A DNA stretch of 64,000 bases from Desulfuromonas sp. (GTDB lineage Bacteria; Desulfobacterota; Desulfuromonadia; Desulfuromonadales; BM103): the NCBI GenBank assembly GCA_012026975.1, contig VEPG01000008.1:22744-86743 (forward strand), in the 5' to 3' direction. The notes beneath the pieces were generated by a model. That model did no database searches, was not told where the DNA came from, and saw nothing but the letters and a program-made list of their open reading frames with translations. Position 1 is the stretch's first letter. Each line of letters opens with the position of its first letter. Below, in pieces: positions 17,383 through 27,858 of this stretch. The position numbers and the translations under genes are program-made.

Positions 17383-17629
17383 GCGAGAGCAACTGATCCA
17401 GGGTACCTTGCTCATCGAGCTCGAACAGTTCGCTGCAGCCACCGATCAGGCGATCGGCGATGAAAATTCCGGGGAAGGTTTCCCCCCCGCCCCGGCGGCG
17501 CATTTCTTCGACAAGCTGCGTATCGCCACTGATCACGTATTCAACAAAGGCAACCCCCTTGATGCGCAACAGTTCCTTGGCGCGCTCACAATAGGGGCAG
17601 TACGGTTTGGTATAGAGTTCAACTTTCAT
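17369..17629 (-). CDS. Glutaredoxin
   Basis: 86-residue GrxC-like protein with dithiol active site CPYC at residues 11-14 (KPYCPYCERAKELL) and the TFPGIFI cis-proline segment around 52, followed by IGGCSELFEL. It reduces protein or low-molecular-weight disulfides in the cytoplasm. It is transcribed alone on the minus strand, convergent with the methionine fusion gene. Confidence 0.95.
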   Translation of the reverse strand: MKVELYTKPYCPYCERAKELLRIKGVAFVEYVISGDTQLVEEMRRRGGGETFPGIFIADRLIGGCSELFELDEQGTLDQLLSPTPG

Positions 17630-17721
17630 GCTGGATCGGCAGACTCCACGAGGATCCCCCTCCCCGGATGTCTCATTCTATCCCGATTGCAGCAAGATGC
17701 AAGCTTGCAAGGAGGTTACTC

Positions 17722-18177
17722 ATGCGTTCACGAATTCTTTTGGGCTTCAGCCTGTTTCTGGCTTTGGCGCTCTCTGCGTGCACCCTGCTGGCTCCGCCGG
17801 AAAAACAGCGGAAAACCGCTCTGGACGATTTCATGTCCGCCTTGCGCTGGCAGCGCTACCCCGAAGCGGCCACGTATTTCACCGGCGCACACCGCCGGGC
17901 GTTTCTCGACCAGATCGATAAAATCAGCAAGGATCTGAACGTGACGGATGTCCGGCTGAAACGGCTCGACCTCAAGGAGGATGGGCGTCGTGCCGAGACC
18001 AGCCTGGAAATGGATTACTACCTGCTCCCCTCGGCGACCCTTAAAACCCTGCGCATCGACCAGACATGGATTTACTTCGAGGTGAGCGATGCGGAATCCA
18101 ACGGCTTTCGGATCACCACGCCATTCCCCGAATTCCCTGAAAACCCTTCTCGGAGCAAGGGTACACTTCCCCCTTGA
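17722..18177 (+). CDS. Small lipoprotein of unknown function
   Basis: 151-residue exported protein. The N-terminus MRSRILLGFSLFLALALSAC has a lipobox (LSAC) at residues 17-20, so Cys-20 should be lipidated. The mature part is mixed alpha/beta (DFMSALRWQRYPEAATYF; SLEMDYYLLPSATLKTLRI), similar in outline to NTF2-like folds, but no family could be assigned. The start at 17722 has AAGGAGG at optimal distance and is preferred over the longer frame. It lies upstream of the sfrBA regulatory region. Confidence 0.8.
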   Translation: MRSRILLGFSLFLALALSACTLLAPPEKQRKTALDDFMSALRWQRYPEAATYFTGAHRRAFLDQIDKISKDLNVTDVRLKRLDLKEDGRRAETSLEMDYYLLPSATLKTLRIDQTWIYFEVSDAESNGFRITTPFPEFPENPSRSKGTLPP

Positions 18178-18202
18178 TTGCCGTCCTGCAGTGTGCTAAA
18201 AA

Positions 18203-18219
18203 TTGCATACTGTATACAA
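18203..18219. promoter_or_regulatory. GntR-type operator upstream of sfrB
   Basis: Palindrome TTGCATAC-T-GTATACAA. It differs from the 17-base palindrome in the promoter of the GntR gene (47517-47533) at one arm position and the central base. It lies about 105 bases before the sfrB start and is probably bound by that GntR protein. Confidence 0.65.
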
Positions 18220-18323
18220 GTTACCGGAACCCGGATGCCGACCGGAAACCGTGGCGGAAGTAGCGCTTAGGCGCCTTTTGCCGCGGTGTCGTGCGTGGCA
18301 CAACCGAACGCGGGAGGAACATT

Positions 18324-20276
18324 TTGGCTGACGTGGTCTTTTCCAGCTGGGGCGGCAAGGTAGTCGATAACCGCCAGGGCGGCGAGCCGCAGCCCGCCGT
18401 ATTCAAACTGCCCGACAACTACCTGGACGAGGGGCGCGTCGGCGCCTTCATGGGGTGGGACGGGATCATCCTTTACGACCGCGAGGTCGACGTGGTCGCC
18501 ATGGCCGCCGAATACATGAAGCGCGTGCAGGAGAAGTACTGCTGCGCCAAATGCACCCCCGGCAAGCGCGGCACACGGGTGATGATGGACACCTTGGGAC
18601 GGATCGTCGCCGGCCAGGGGGAGGAACGCGATCTCGACATTCTGGCCGGACTGGCCGATCTACTCGAGAATTGCAAGTGCACCCTGTGCATGACCGCCGC
18701 CCGACCGGTGCTCGACAGTGTCAAGCACTTCCGCAATGACTATCTGGCCTTCATCCGCGGCGAGCGCCAGGCAAAAACCGCCAGGGCCTATCACGACAAG
18801 GTGACCGCGCCGTGCACCGACCGCTGTCCGGCGCACATCGACATCCCGGCCTATGTCGAGGCGATCAAGGATTATCGTCCCGATGAGTCTCTTGAGGCAA
18901 TCCGCCGCAACATGCCGATCCCGGCGGTGTGCGGCCGGGTCTGCCCGCATCCGTGCGAGAAATCGTGCCGGCGCGCCCTGGTCGACGAGCCGATCAGCAT
19001 CATGGTCCTCAAGCGCGTCGCCGCCGACCACGAGTGGATGCACCATCAGCAGCCGCCGATGCAGCCCAAGCCCGCCACCGGCAAGAAGGTCATTGTGGTC
19101 GGCGCGGGTCCGGCCGGCCTGACCTGCGCCTACTACCTGGCCCTCGAAGGACACAAGGTCAAGATCATCGACATGCTGAGCGAGCCGGGCGGCACGGTGG
19201 CGGTGGGCATCCCCGATTACCGCATGCCGCGCCATCTGCTGCAGCGCGAAGCCGATGTCATCGCCGCGCTTGGCGTTGAAATCGAGTATGGCGTCAAGCT
19301 CGGCCGCGACATGACCCTGGCGCAGCTCAAGGAACAATACGACGCGGTCTTCCTCGGCACCGGCGCCTTCAAGTCGAAGCCAATGGGGGTCGAAGGGGAG
19401 GATCAGGGCTACAAGGGGTTCTCCACCGGCGGCATCCACTATCTGCGCATGGTGGCTCTCGGCGAGCCGATCGTCACCCCCAAGCGGGTGATCGTGGTCG
19501 GCGGCGGCAACACGGCCATCGACTGCGTACGTGTCGCGCTGCGCGAGGGGGCCGAGGAGTCGATCCTGCTCTATCGCCGGACCCGCAAGGAGATGCCGGC
19601 CGAGCCGTACGAGGTCGATGACGCCGAAGAGGAAGGGGTCAAGTTCATCTTCCTGGCGCTGCCGACCAAGCTGATCACCGAGAACAACCAGATCGTCGGC
19701 GTCGAAGTGCTCAAGATGGAACTCGGCGAGCCCGATGCCTCGGGACGGCGCAGCCCGCAGCCGATCCCCGGCAGCGAGTACGTCATCCCCTGCGACCTGG
19801 TCATCCCGGCCATCGGCCAGGATCCCGACCTCGATTATCTGGAGCAGGGCGACTACGGCATCAAGAAGACTCGCTGGAACAGCATCGTCACCCACGGCGG
19901 CACGATGATGACCGACAACGAGGGGGTCTTCGCCGGCGGCGACTGCGAGTACGGGGCGATGACCGTGGTGGTCGCGGTCGGTCACGGCCGGCGCGCTGCC
20001 CGGGTCATGCACCGCTACCTCACGGAAGGGAAGTCCTATCTCAACGAAGAAGACGCCATGGAGGATATCATCAACGGCTTCGGCGCCTTCGACAAGAACG
20101 AGAAGGTCGGCATCGCCGGCGGCCTGCATCGCGAGCATCAGCCAAAAGTGAACGGTCCCGAGCGGATTGCCAACTACGAAGAGATTGAACTGGCCATGCC
20201 GGAAAGCCAGGCGGTGCGTGAGGCGGAACGCTGCCTGCGCTGCTATCGTGTCGGCATGTTGGCCGTCAACGGATAA
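18324..20276 (+). CDS. sfrB: SfrB-like NADPH:acceptor oxidoreductase, GltD/NuoF-type flavoprotein subunit
   Basis: 650-residue cytoplasmic flavoprotein. Residues about 70-150 resemble the iron-sulfur tail of NuoF (CCAKCTPGKRGTR, CKCTLC). Residues about 155-250 are the cysteine-rich ferredoxin-like domain of glutamate synthase small subunit (CTDRCPAHIDIP, CGRVCPHPCEKSCRR). Then an FAD loop VVGAGPAGLTCAYY (about 258) and a second dinucleotide-binding loop VVGGGNTAID (about 393) follow. The mix matches the beta subunit of the Geobacter soluble Fe(III)/NADPH reductase SfrAB. The start is TTG at 18324, with GGGAGG six bases upstream; GTG at 18291 is an alternative. sfrA lies 40 bases downstream. 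In cells the enzyme likely reoxidises NADPH rather than reducing extracellular iron. Confidence 0.82.
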   Translation: MADVVFSSWGGKVVDNRQGGEPQPAVFKLPDNYLDEGRVGAFMGWDGIILYDREVDVVAMAAEYMKRVQEKYCCAKCTPGKRGTRVMMDTLGRIVAGQGEERDLDILAGLADLLENCKCTLCMTAARPVLDSVKHFRNDYLAFIRGERQAKTARAYHDKVTAPCTDRCPAHIDIPAYVEAIKDYRPDESLEAIRRNMPIPAVCGRVCPHPCEKSCRRALVDEPISIMVLKRVAADHEWMHHQQPPMQPKPATGKKVIVVGAGPAGLTCAYYLALEGHKVKIIDMLSEPGGTVAVGIPDYRMPRHLLQREADVIAALGVEIEYGVKLGRDMTLAQLKEQYDAVFLGTGAFKSKPMGVEGEDQGYKGFSTGGIHYLRMVALGEPIVTPKRVIVVGGGNTAIDCVRVALREGAEESILLYRRTRKEMPAEPYEVDDAEEEGVKFIFLALPTKLITENNQIVGVEVLKMELGEPDASGRRSPQPIPGSEYVIPCDLVIPAIGQDPDLDYLEQGDYGIKKTRWNSIVTHGGTMMTDNEGVFAGGDCEYGAMTVVVAVGHGRRAARVMHRYLTEGKSYLNEEDAMEDIINGFGAFDKNEKVGIAGGLHREHQPKVNGPERIANYEEIELAMPESQAVREAERCLRCYRVGMLAVNG

Positions 20277-20316
20277 TTTCTTTCATTTACGAGCAGCTGA
20301 CCGAGGACAGATTTCG

Positions 20317-22776
20317 ATGAGTCAGAGCCATTCGCTGATCAACCTGAAGATTGACGGCAAGGATGTCCAGATCGCGGCCGGGGCCACCATCCTCGAAGCC
20401 GCCGAGACTGTCGGGATCAAGATCCCGACCATGTGCTACCTGAAAAAGCTCTCGCCGACCGGTGCCTGCCGCGTCTGCGTGGTCGAGGTGGCCGGGGCCG
20501 ACAAGACCATGACCGCCTGCAATACCCGCGTCGTCGAGGGGATGGCGGTGACTACCCAGTCCGAGAAGCTCGGCGCCATCCGTCAGCAAATGGTCGAACT
20601 GCTGCTGGTCAACCATCCGCTCGATTGCCCGGTCTGTGATGCCGGTGGCGAATGCGACCTGCAGGACATCTGCTACAGTCAGGACGTGACCACCCAGCCG
20701 TTCGCGGCCGCAGACGTCAACGCCCCGGTCATCGACCACTGGCCGCTGATCCAGCAGGTGCCGAATCGTTGCATCCTCTGCGAGAAATGCGTCAAGGTCT
20801 GTTATGAAGTGATCGGCGCCGATGCCCTGTTCGTCAACGAGAAGGGGGACAAGGCGTTCATCGACAAGCATCTCGACCGGTGCGAGTTCTGCGGCAACTG
20901 CGTACAGGTCTGCCCGACCGGCACCATGATCTCCAAACCGTTCAAGTTCAAGGCCCGCCCCTGGGAGCTGCGCAAGACCGATTCGGTCTGCACCCTCTGT
21001 TCCGCCCACTGCCAGGTCAACTATGAGAGCAAGCACGGCAAGGTTCTGCGCGTCACCTCGGAAGATGGCGTGACCGTTAACGACGGCAACCTCTGCGTCG
21101 GCGGTTTCTTTGGCCACGGTTTTCTCAATAGCGATCAGCGCCTGACTGTACCGCTGGTCGCTGGCCAGCCGGTCTCCTGGGACACCGCTCTCGGCAAGGT
21201 GAACAGCGACCTGGTCCGCCTGCGCGCTGAAGCGGGGGGACAGACGCTGGCCGGCCTGGCTTCGGGATACCTGACCAACGAGGAAGGGTACCTGTTCCAG
21301 AAGCTGTTCCGGGTCGCCCTGGGGAGCAATAACCTCGACAGCACGGCGCGTTTCGGCCTGTTGCGCGCCGTCAAGGTGCTGCGCGGCCAGCTCGGCCTGA
21401 CCTCGGCCAGCGGTCCGCTCGACGGGATCGGCCACGCCGAAGCCGTGCTGGTCTTCGGCTGCGATCCGACGTCCGAGTCCCCCGCCGTCGACTGGCAGGT
21501 GCAGTTGGCCCATCGCAAGCACGACGCCAAGCTGATCGTCGCCGACCCGCGCCGCGTCAAGCTGGCCGGCCAGGCGGAGACGTTCCTGCAGTACCGCCCC
21601 GGCAGCGAAACCCTGCTGGCCGGCGCCCTGGCCAAGCTGATCGTCGCCAAGGGGCAGGCCGACAGCACCTGGCTCAGCCAGCAGGTCGGCAATCAAACTG
21701 AGTTGCTGGCCTATCTCGACGGCATCGATGTTGCCGCGGCCTGTGCCGCCAGCGGCATCGACCAGGGACTGCTCGAGGAGGCTGCCGACTATCTCGGTAC
21801 CGCCAATTCGGTGGCCGTGATCTTTGGCCGTGCCGTCACGCAGGCCGCCAATGCCGAGGAGGCCGTCGCCGCTCTGGCCAATCTGGCGCTGGTCAGCGGC
21901 GCCCTGCGGGGTGACTGCGGCGGGATCTTCCCCGTGGCGGAGCAGGGGAACGCTTGCGGCCTGCTCAATGCCGGGGTTTGCCCCGAATTCCTCCCGGGGT
22001 TCCAGGAGAACGCTGCCGCCGGCGCCGATGCCAACAGCATTCTCGCGGGGATCGAGGCCGGGACGATCAAAGCCCTTTATCTGGCCGGCTGCAACCCGCT
22101 GATCGAGTTCCCGGCCAACGGCCGATGGAAAACCGCGCTGGCCAAGCTCGAGCTGCTGGTAGTCCAGGACATCCTCGCCAGCGAATTGACCGCCATGGCG
22201 CATGTGGTGCTTCCCGGCGCCAGCGGCGCCGAAAAGTGCGGCAGTGTCACGGCCCTCGACGGCCGCGTCAGCACCTTGGCCAAGGCGATCGATCCCCCGG
22301 GCGAGGCTCGTCCCGACCTGGCGATCTTCGCCGACCTGTTCACCGCCCTCTCCGGCAAGCCGGCGCCGAGCGCAGCCACCCTGCGCAGCCAGCTGGCGGA
22401 GCCGAAACGGCCAGGCGGTAAGCTGCACGGCGCCACTCCGGCGCTCACCACCCCGGCAACCGCGGAACTGCAGCTGCTGGTCGGCAAATGCCCCTTCCAT
22501 TTCGGGACCATGACCACCTATTCGGCGGCCAACAACGAACTGGCCCCGGCGGGTGCCATCCTCATCAATCCGGCCGACGCCGCCAGGCTCGGCGTTGCCG
22601 AAGGCGGCCAGCTCAAGGTTACCGGGCCAGCCGGTTCGGCGATCGGCAGGGCAATGATCAAAGACAAGGTCCCCGCGGGGCTCCTGACCGCGGCCGATCA
22701 CTTTGCGGCCATGAATATTCAGCAGATCATGCCGAGCGGCAGCAACTGCGTCGCCGTAACCGCCGCCAAGGGCTAA
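20317..22776 (+). CDS. sfrA: SfrA-like NADPH:acceptor oxidoreductase, NuoG/formate-dehydrogenase-like iron-sulfur subunit
   Basis: 819-residue subunit with a chain of Fe-S clusters. A 2Fe-2S domain opens the protein (CYLKKLSPTGACRVC, then TACNTR); a His-Cys cluster follows (HPLDCPVCDAGGECDLQD, about 100-117), then two 4Fe-4S motifs (CILCEKCVKVC and CEFCGNCVQVCP, about 150-205) and a further cluster at SVCTLCSAHCQV, which opens a molybdopterin-oxidoreductase-type domain as in NuoG. It is encoded with sfrB. Whether the large domain binds a molybdopterin cofactor or is inactive, as in NuoG, is not visible. A complex I subunit is the alternative, but no other nuo genes are adjacent and the GltD-type partner argues against it. 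Confidence 0.82.
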   Translation: MSQSHSLINLKIDGKDVQIAAGATILEAAETVGIKIPTMCYLKKLSPTGACRVCVVEVAGADKTMTACNTRVVEGMAVTTQSEKLGAIRQQMVELLLVNHPLDCPVCDAGGECDLQDICYSQDVTTQPFAAADVNAPVIDHWPLIQQVPNRCILCEKCVKVCYEVIGADALFVNEKGDKAFIDKHLDRCEFCGNCVQVCPTGTMISKPFKFKARPWELRKTDSVCTLCSAHCQVNYESKHGKVLRVTSEDGVTVNDGNLCVGGFFGHGFLNSDQRLTVPLVAGQPVSWDTALGKVNSDLVRLRAEAGGQTLAGLASGYLTNEEGYLFQKLFRVALGSNNLDSTARFGLLRAVKVLRGQLGLTSASGPLDGIGHAEAVLVFGCDPTSESPAVDWQVQLAHRKHDAKLIVADPRRVKLAGQAETFLQYRPGSETLLAGALAKLIVAKGQADSTWLSQQVGNQTELLAYLDGIDVAAACAASGIDQGLLEEAADYLGTANSVAVIFGRAVTQAANAEEAVAALANLALVSGALRGDCGGIFPVAEQGNACGLLNAGVCPEFLPGFQENAAAGADANSILAGIEAGTIKALYLAGCNPLIEFPANGRWKTALAKLELLVVQDILASELTAMAHVVLPGASGAEKCGSVTALDGRVSTLAKAIDPPGEARPDLAIFADLFTALSGKPAPSAATLRSQLAEPKRPGGKLHGATPALTTPATAELQLLVGKCPFHFGTMTTYSAANNELAPAGAILINPADAARLGVAEGGQLKVTGPAGSAIGRAMIKDKVPAGLLTAADHFAAMNIQQIMPSGSNCVAVTAAKG

Positions 22777-22786
22777 GGGGAAGATC

Positions 22787-23104
22787 ATGGTCATCAGCGC
22801 CTGCAACTACCGTGACCGGATCGCCTACAGCGACGCCAAGGCCAACAAGGTCGTGCTCAGCGAGGCCGAGCATGCCCGCACCACCCTCTGGTGCCTGAAG
22901 CCGGGGCAGCACATCCACGCGCATGTCCATGCCGGCGACCATGTCTGGGTCGTTCTGGAAGGGGAGGGCACCTTCCTCAGCGAAGGTCTGCCGGGCCTGC
23001 CGGTCAAAGCCGGCAGCGTCGTCATTGCCGCCGCCGGCATCTCCCACGGCATCGACAACAACGGCAGCGCCGGCCTGGTCTTTGTCAGCGTTTCGGCCGG
23101 CTGA
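22787..23104 (+). CDS. Small cupin-domain protein
   Basis: 105-residue single cupin. Motif 1 is HIHAHVHAGDHVWVVLEGEG (about 44-63), rich in metal-ligand histidines, and motif 2 is PVKAGSVVIAAAGISHGIDN (about 72-91). It starts 10 bases after sfrA behind AAGGGGAAG and is followed by a strong terminator, so it is the third gene of the sfr transcript. It might sense or bind a metal or small ligand; its role in the operon is unknown. Confidence 0.85.
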   Translation: MVISACNYRDRIAYSDAKANKVVLSEAEHARTTLWCLKPGQHIHAHVHAGDHVWVVLEGEGTFLSEGLPGLPVKAGSVVIAAAGISHGIDNNGSAGLVFVSVSAG

Positions 23105-23127
23105 ACAAACAACCGTCTGAACTTCAA

Positions 23128-23165
23128 GGGCCGGTGCACTCGCTGCACCGGCCCTTGCCTTTTTT
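23128..23165 (+). terminator. Rho-independent terminator of the sfrBA-cupin operon
   Basis: GGGCCGGTGCA / TGCACCGGCCC (23128-23138, 23144-23154), 5-base loop, then TTGCC and six T. Confidence 0.92.
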
Positions 23166-23209
23166 ACGACAAACCTTTATATTCAATTTCACATATATAA
23201 GGAGGAGCC

Positions 23210-23299
23210 ATGGAAACCCTGCTGCTGTTGCTCGGCATTGCTGCCGTCTGGTACATCCTCAACCGCTGGGTACTGCCGCGTTTCGGCGTGCAGACCTGA
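23210..23299 (+). CDS. 29-residue single-span membrane peptide
   Basis: ATG at 23210 with AAGGAGGAG just upstream, 29 codons and TGA. The peptide starts METLLLLLGIAAVWYILNRW and ends VLPRFGVQT: one hydrophobic span of about 17 residues followed by a short basic, proline-containing tail. It lies between two excellent terminators (23128-23165 and 23346-23388), so it is a free-standing transcription unit with its own AT-rich upstream region (ATATTCAATTTCACATATAT). Single-span peptides of this size often tune a membrane complex. No family assigned; too short for most gene finders. Confidence 0.65.
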   Translation: METLLLLLGIAAVWYILNRWVLPRFGVQT

Positions 23300-23345
23300 C
23301 TGTCCAATCAATGCAGCCTCCCCGGGCGGGAGGAGAAGAAGGACG

Positions 23346-23388
23346 AAAATAAAGAGGAGCAGGGCTAATCCCTGCTCCTCTTTATTTT
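23346..23388. terminator. Bidirectional terminator after the small membrane peptide
   Basis: Perfect 19-base arms (23346-23364, 23370-23388) with loop CTAAT; the outer part is AAAATAAAG / CTTTATTTT, giving T-rich ends on both strands. Confidence 0.88.
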
Positions 23389-23437
23389 CCAGTGCTGAGT
23401 AACGAGTGCTGAGCGATCGAGCCAGTTGAATGTTCCA

Positions 23438-23558
23438 GCGCTGATCAAAAATGCCTAGGTGCAAGGCGCCTGAAGCTTGAGGAGTGAGGCGTACCGCAAG
23501 GTACGTCGCAGCGACGAAAGCGAAGGCAACGCCGCAGATGGGCGTTTTTCATCAGCGC
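23438..23558. repeat. 121-bp element with imperfect terminal inverted repeats
   Basis: The left end GCGCTGATCAAAAATGCC and the inverted right end GCGCTGATGAAAAACGCC match at 16 of 18 positions and continue imperfectly for about 25 bases. Inside is a shorter inverted repeat (GCGTACC GCAA GGTACG, about 23488-23505). There is no coding capacity. The structure fits a MITE or REP-type element; similar sequences are, from memory, abundant in Desulfuromonadales genomes. It is preceded by a stretch with GTGCTGAG twice (23393-23415). Its right end encodes the last codon and stop of the zinc-ribbon gene. Confidence 0.65.
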
Positions 23559-23881
23559 AGATTCGTAGCGCATCTCGGACAGGTGAGCATGCTGGTCGAC
23601 GGCACCTTGTGGCCGCAACTCGGGCAGTTGAACCAGTAGCGACAGTATTTGCACTGGGGGTCGGAGAGCCCCTGCTTGCGCTTGCACTTCGGGCATTCCC
23701 GGTACATCTTGCTGCTGGCCACATAATCCTCAAAGAGCAGCCCGCAACGGGCGCAGATCTTCGCATCGCGCCGATGATTGGGCGCCTCGCAGCGGGGATT
23801 CGGACAGACAAAGACCGTCCGGCAGCTTTTGCACCAGTATTTCCCTTTGGTCATCTCTTTACAAACGGGGCACTTCTCCAT
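23552..23881 (-). CDS. Zinc-ribbon protein with 16 cysteines
   Basis: 109-residue protein made of eight cysteine pairs: CPVC, CKSC, CPNPRC, CARC, CPKC, CKYC, CPSC and CPRC, at residues 4/7, 17/20, 26/31, 43/46, 63/66, 77/80, 86/89 and 101/104. They could build four zinc knuckles in two halves. No enzyme motif, signal peptide or membrane segment is seen. It is probably a nucleic-acid or protein-binding adaptor. The ATG is at 23881. The final Arg codon and TGA lie within the right end of the 121-bp repeat, so the native C-terminus may have been changed by insertion. Confidence 0.8.
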   Translation of the reverse strand: MEKCPVCKEMTKGKYWCKSCRTVFVCPNPRCEAPNHRRDAKICARCGLLFEDYVASSKMYRECPKCKRKQGLSDPQCKYCRYWFNCPSCGHKVPSTSMLTCPRCATNLR

Positions 23882-23903
23882 GATGGCACCTCTGTCACCA
23901 GCG

Positions 23904-23930
23904 AAAAAAGCCGGGCCCCGCGGCCCGGCT
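23904..23930 (-). terminator. Rho-independent terminator of the rubrerythrin gene
   Basis: On the minus strand AGCCGGGCC / GGCCCGGCT (23909-23930) with a 4-base loop, followed by a run of six T ending at 23904. Confidence 0.9.
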
Positions 23931-23956
23931 TGGCTGTCATTGCGGCGGGGCGGGGG

Positions 23957-24466
23957 TCAGTCGACCTTGAAGAATGCGGCAGGCAGTGCCTGGCAAACCG
24001 CGCAGGGGCCATGCGGAGCCCCCTCGACGGTGTTGCCGCAAACCTTGCAAACGTAATACTCGACGGCAGCGTTCAGACCGAGATTGTCGATCGCTTTCTG
24101 ATAGAGCGCCGCATGCACCTTTTCCACGGCATTAGCAAAGCGGAAGCTGCGCTGCGCCGTGTCGAAGCCCTCGGCCGCGGCATCCTCGATCATTTGCGGA
24201 TACATTGTGGTAAATTCATGGGTCTCACCGCCAAGGGCCTCGCGAAGATTGTCCGCCGTCGTGCGGATGCCGCAGAGGGCCCGCAGATGCGCGTGAGCAT
24301 GAACGGTTTCAGCCGCGGCCGCGGCGCGGAACAGCTTTGCAGTCGCGGTATATCCTTCCTGATCGGCCCTTTCGGCAAAGGCCAGGTACTTGCGGTTGGC
24401 CTGAGATTCTCCGGCAAATGCTTCGAGCAGGCCAGCCTCTGTCTTGCTCCCTTTAAGGTCAGCCAT
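23957..24466 (-). CDS. Rubrerythrin
   Basis: 169-residue peroxide-scavenging protein. The N-terminal ferritin-like four-helix domain (FAGESQANRKYLAFAERAD, about 16-34) provides the diiron site, with ETVHAHAHLR near 55-64; the C-terminal rubredoxin-like domain has CKVC and CAVC (about 139 and 154). It reduces H2O2 with electrons from a reductase in anaerobes. The start at 24466 has GGGAGG upstream; a longer frame exists but would overlap the promoter. Monocistronic with its own promoter and terminator. Confidence 0.95.
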   Translation of the reverse strand: MADLKGSKTEAGLLEAFAGESQANRKYLAFAERADQEGYTATAKLFRAAAAAETVHAHAHLRALCGIRTTADNLREALGGETHEFTTMYPQMIEDAAAEGFDTAQRSFRFANAVEKVHAALYQKAIDNLGLNAAVEYYVCKVCGNTVEGAPHGPCAVCQALPAAFFKVD

Positions 24467-24509
24467 TTTTCCCTCCCTGAAATAGTTTGACAAAGTTGAA
24501 ATTGCTTCC

Positions 24510-24537
24510 ATATTATCGATTTTATTCGGCATGTCAA
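24510..24537 (-). promoter_or_regulatory. Candidate promoter of the rubrerythrin gene
   Basis: On the minus strand TTGACA (24537-24532), 16-base spacer, TAATAT (24515-24510), about 45 bases upstream of the start. A PerR-type operator could not be recognised with confidence. Confidence 0.5.
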
Positions 24538-24575
24538 CCGGGCAGCTGCCCCCACGATCCGGGAGGGTCGAACCG

Positions 24576-25017
24576 ATGAGTATCTATCGCGTGGATAAGT
24601 CCGAACAGCCGGTGGTGCTGTTCCAGGCCGACGGATCGGTCATGAAGGGCGTGGTCTTCCTCAGCGCCAGCGCCTACAGCCATATCGGCCGGCAGACACT
24701 GGCCGACCTGCTGCGCGAAAAGGGCGACTTCTTCCCTTTCCGCAGCGAAGCAGGCAGCTTTTGCGTGACCAATAAGGCGACCATTACCCACATTCGTTAT
24801 GAGCAGATCACACCCGAGCAGGAATACGCGCCGCTCGGCAACCCGGTCGAGGTGCTGGTCAACTTTGCCGGCGGCGAGCAGTTGCGTGGCACGGTGATCA
24901 TCGAGATGCCCGAAGGGCGCAACCGCCTGTTCGATTTTGTCAACTCGGCAAGCGGCTTTTTCGCCATGCGGAACGGTGAGGCCCTCTACCTGGTCAATGT
25001 CGCCCAGATCCGCGACA

Positions 25018-25031
<14 letters not shown>
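24576..25031 (+). CDS. Conserved-looking hypothetical protein (151 residues)
   Basis: Soluble protein without signal peptide or membrane span. It is beta-rich, with two similar halves: [20 protein letters not shown] near residue 11 and [20 protein letters not shown] near 88, each a strand-turn-strand with a GxxxxGxV pattern, followed by [20 protein letters not shown]. This recalls a small barrel or LSm-like fold, but no family was recognised. The start at 24576 follows GGGAGG. It ends convergent with uvrA, overlapping it by 14 bases. Confidence 0.75.
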
Positions 25032-27854
<2,823 letters not shown>

Positions 27855-27858
<4 letters not shown>

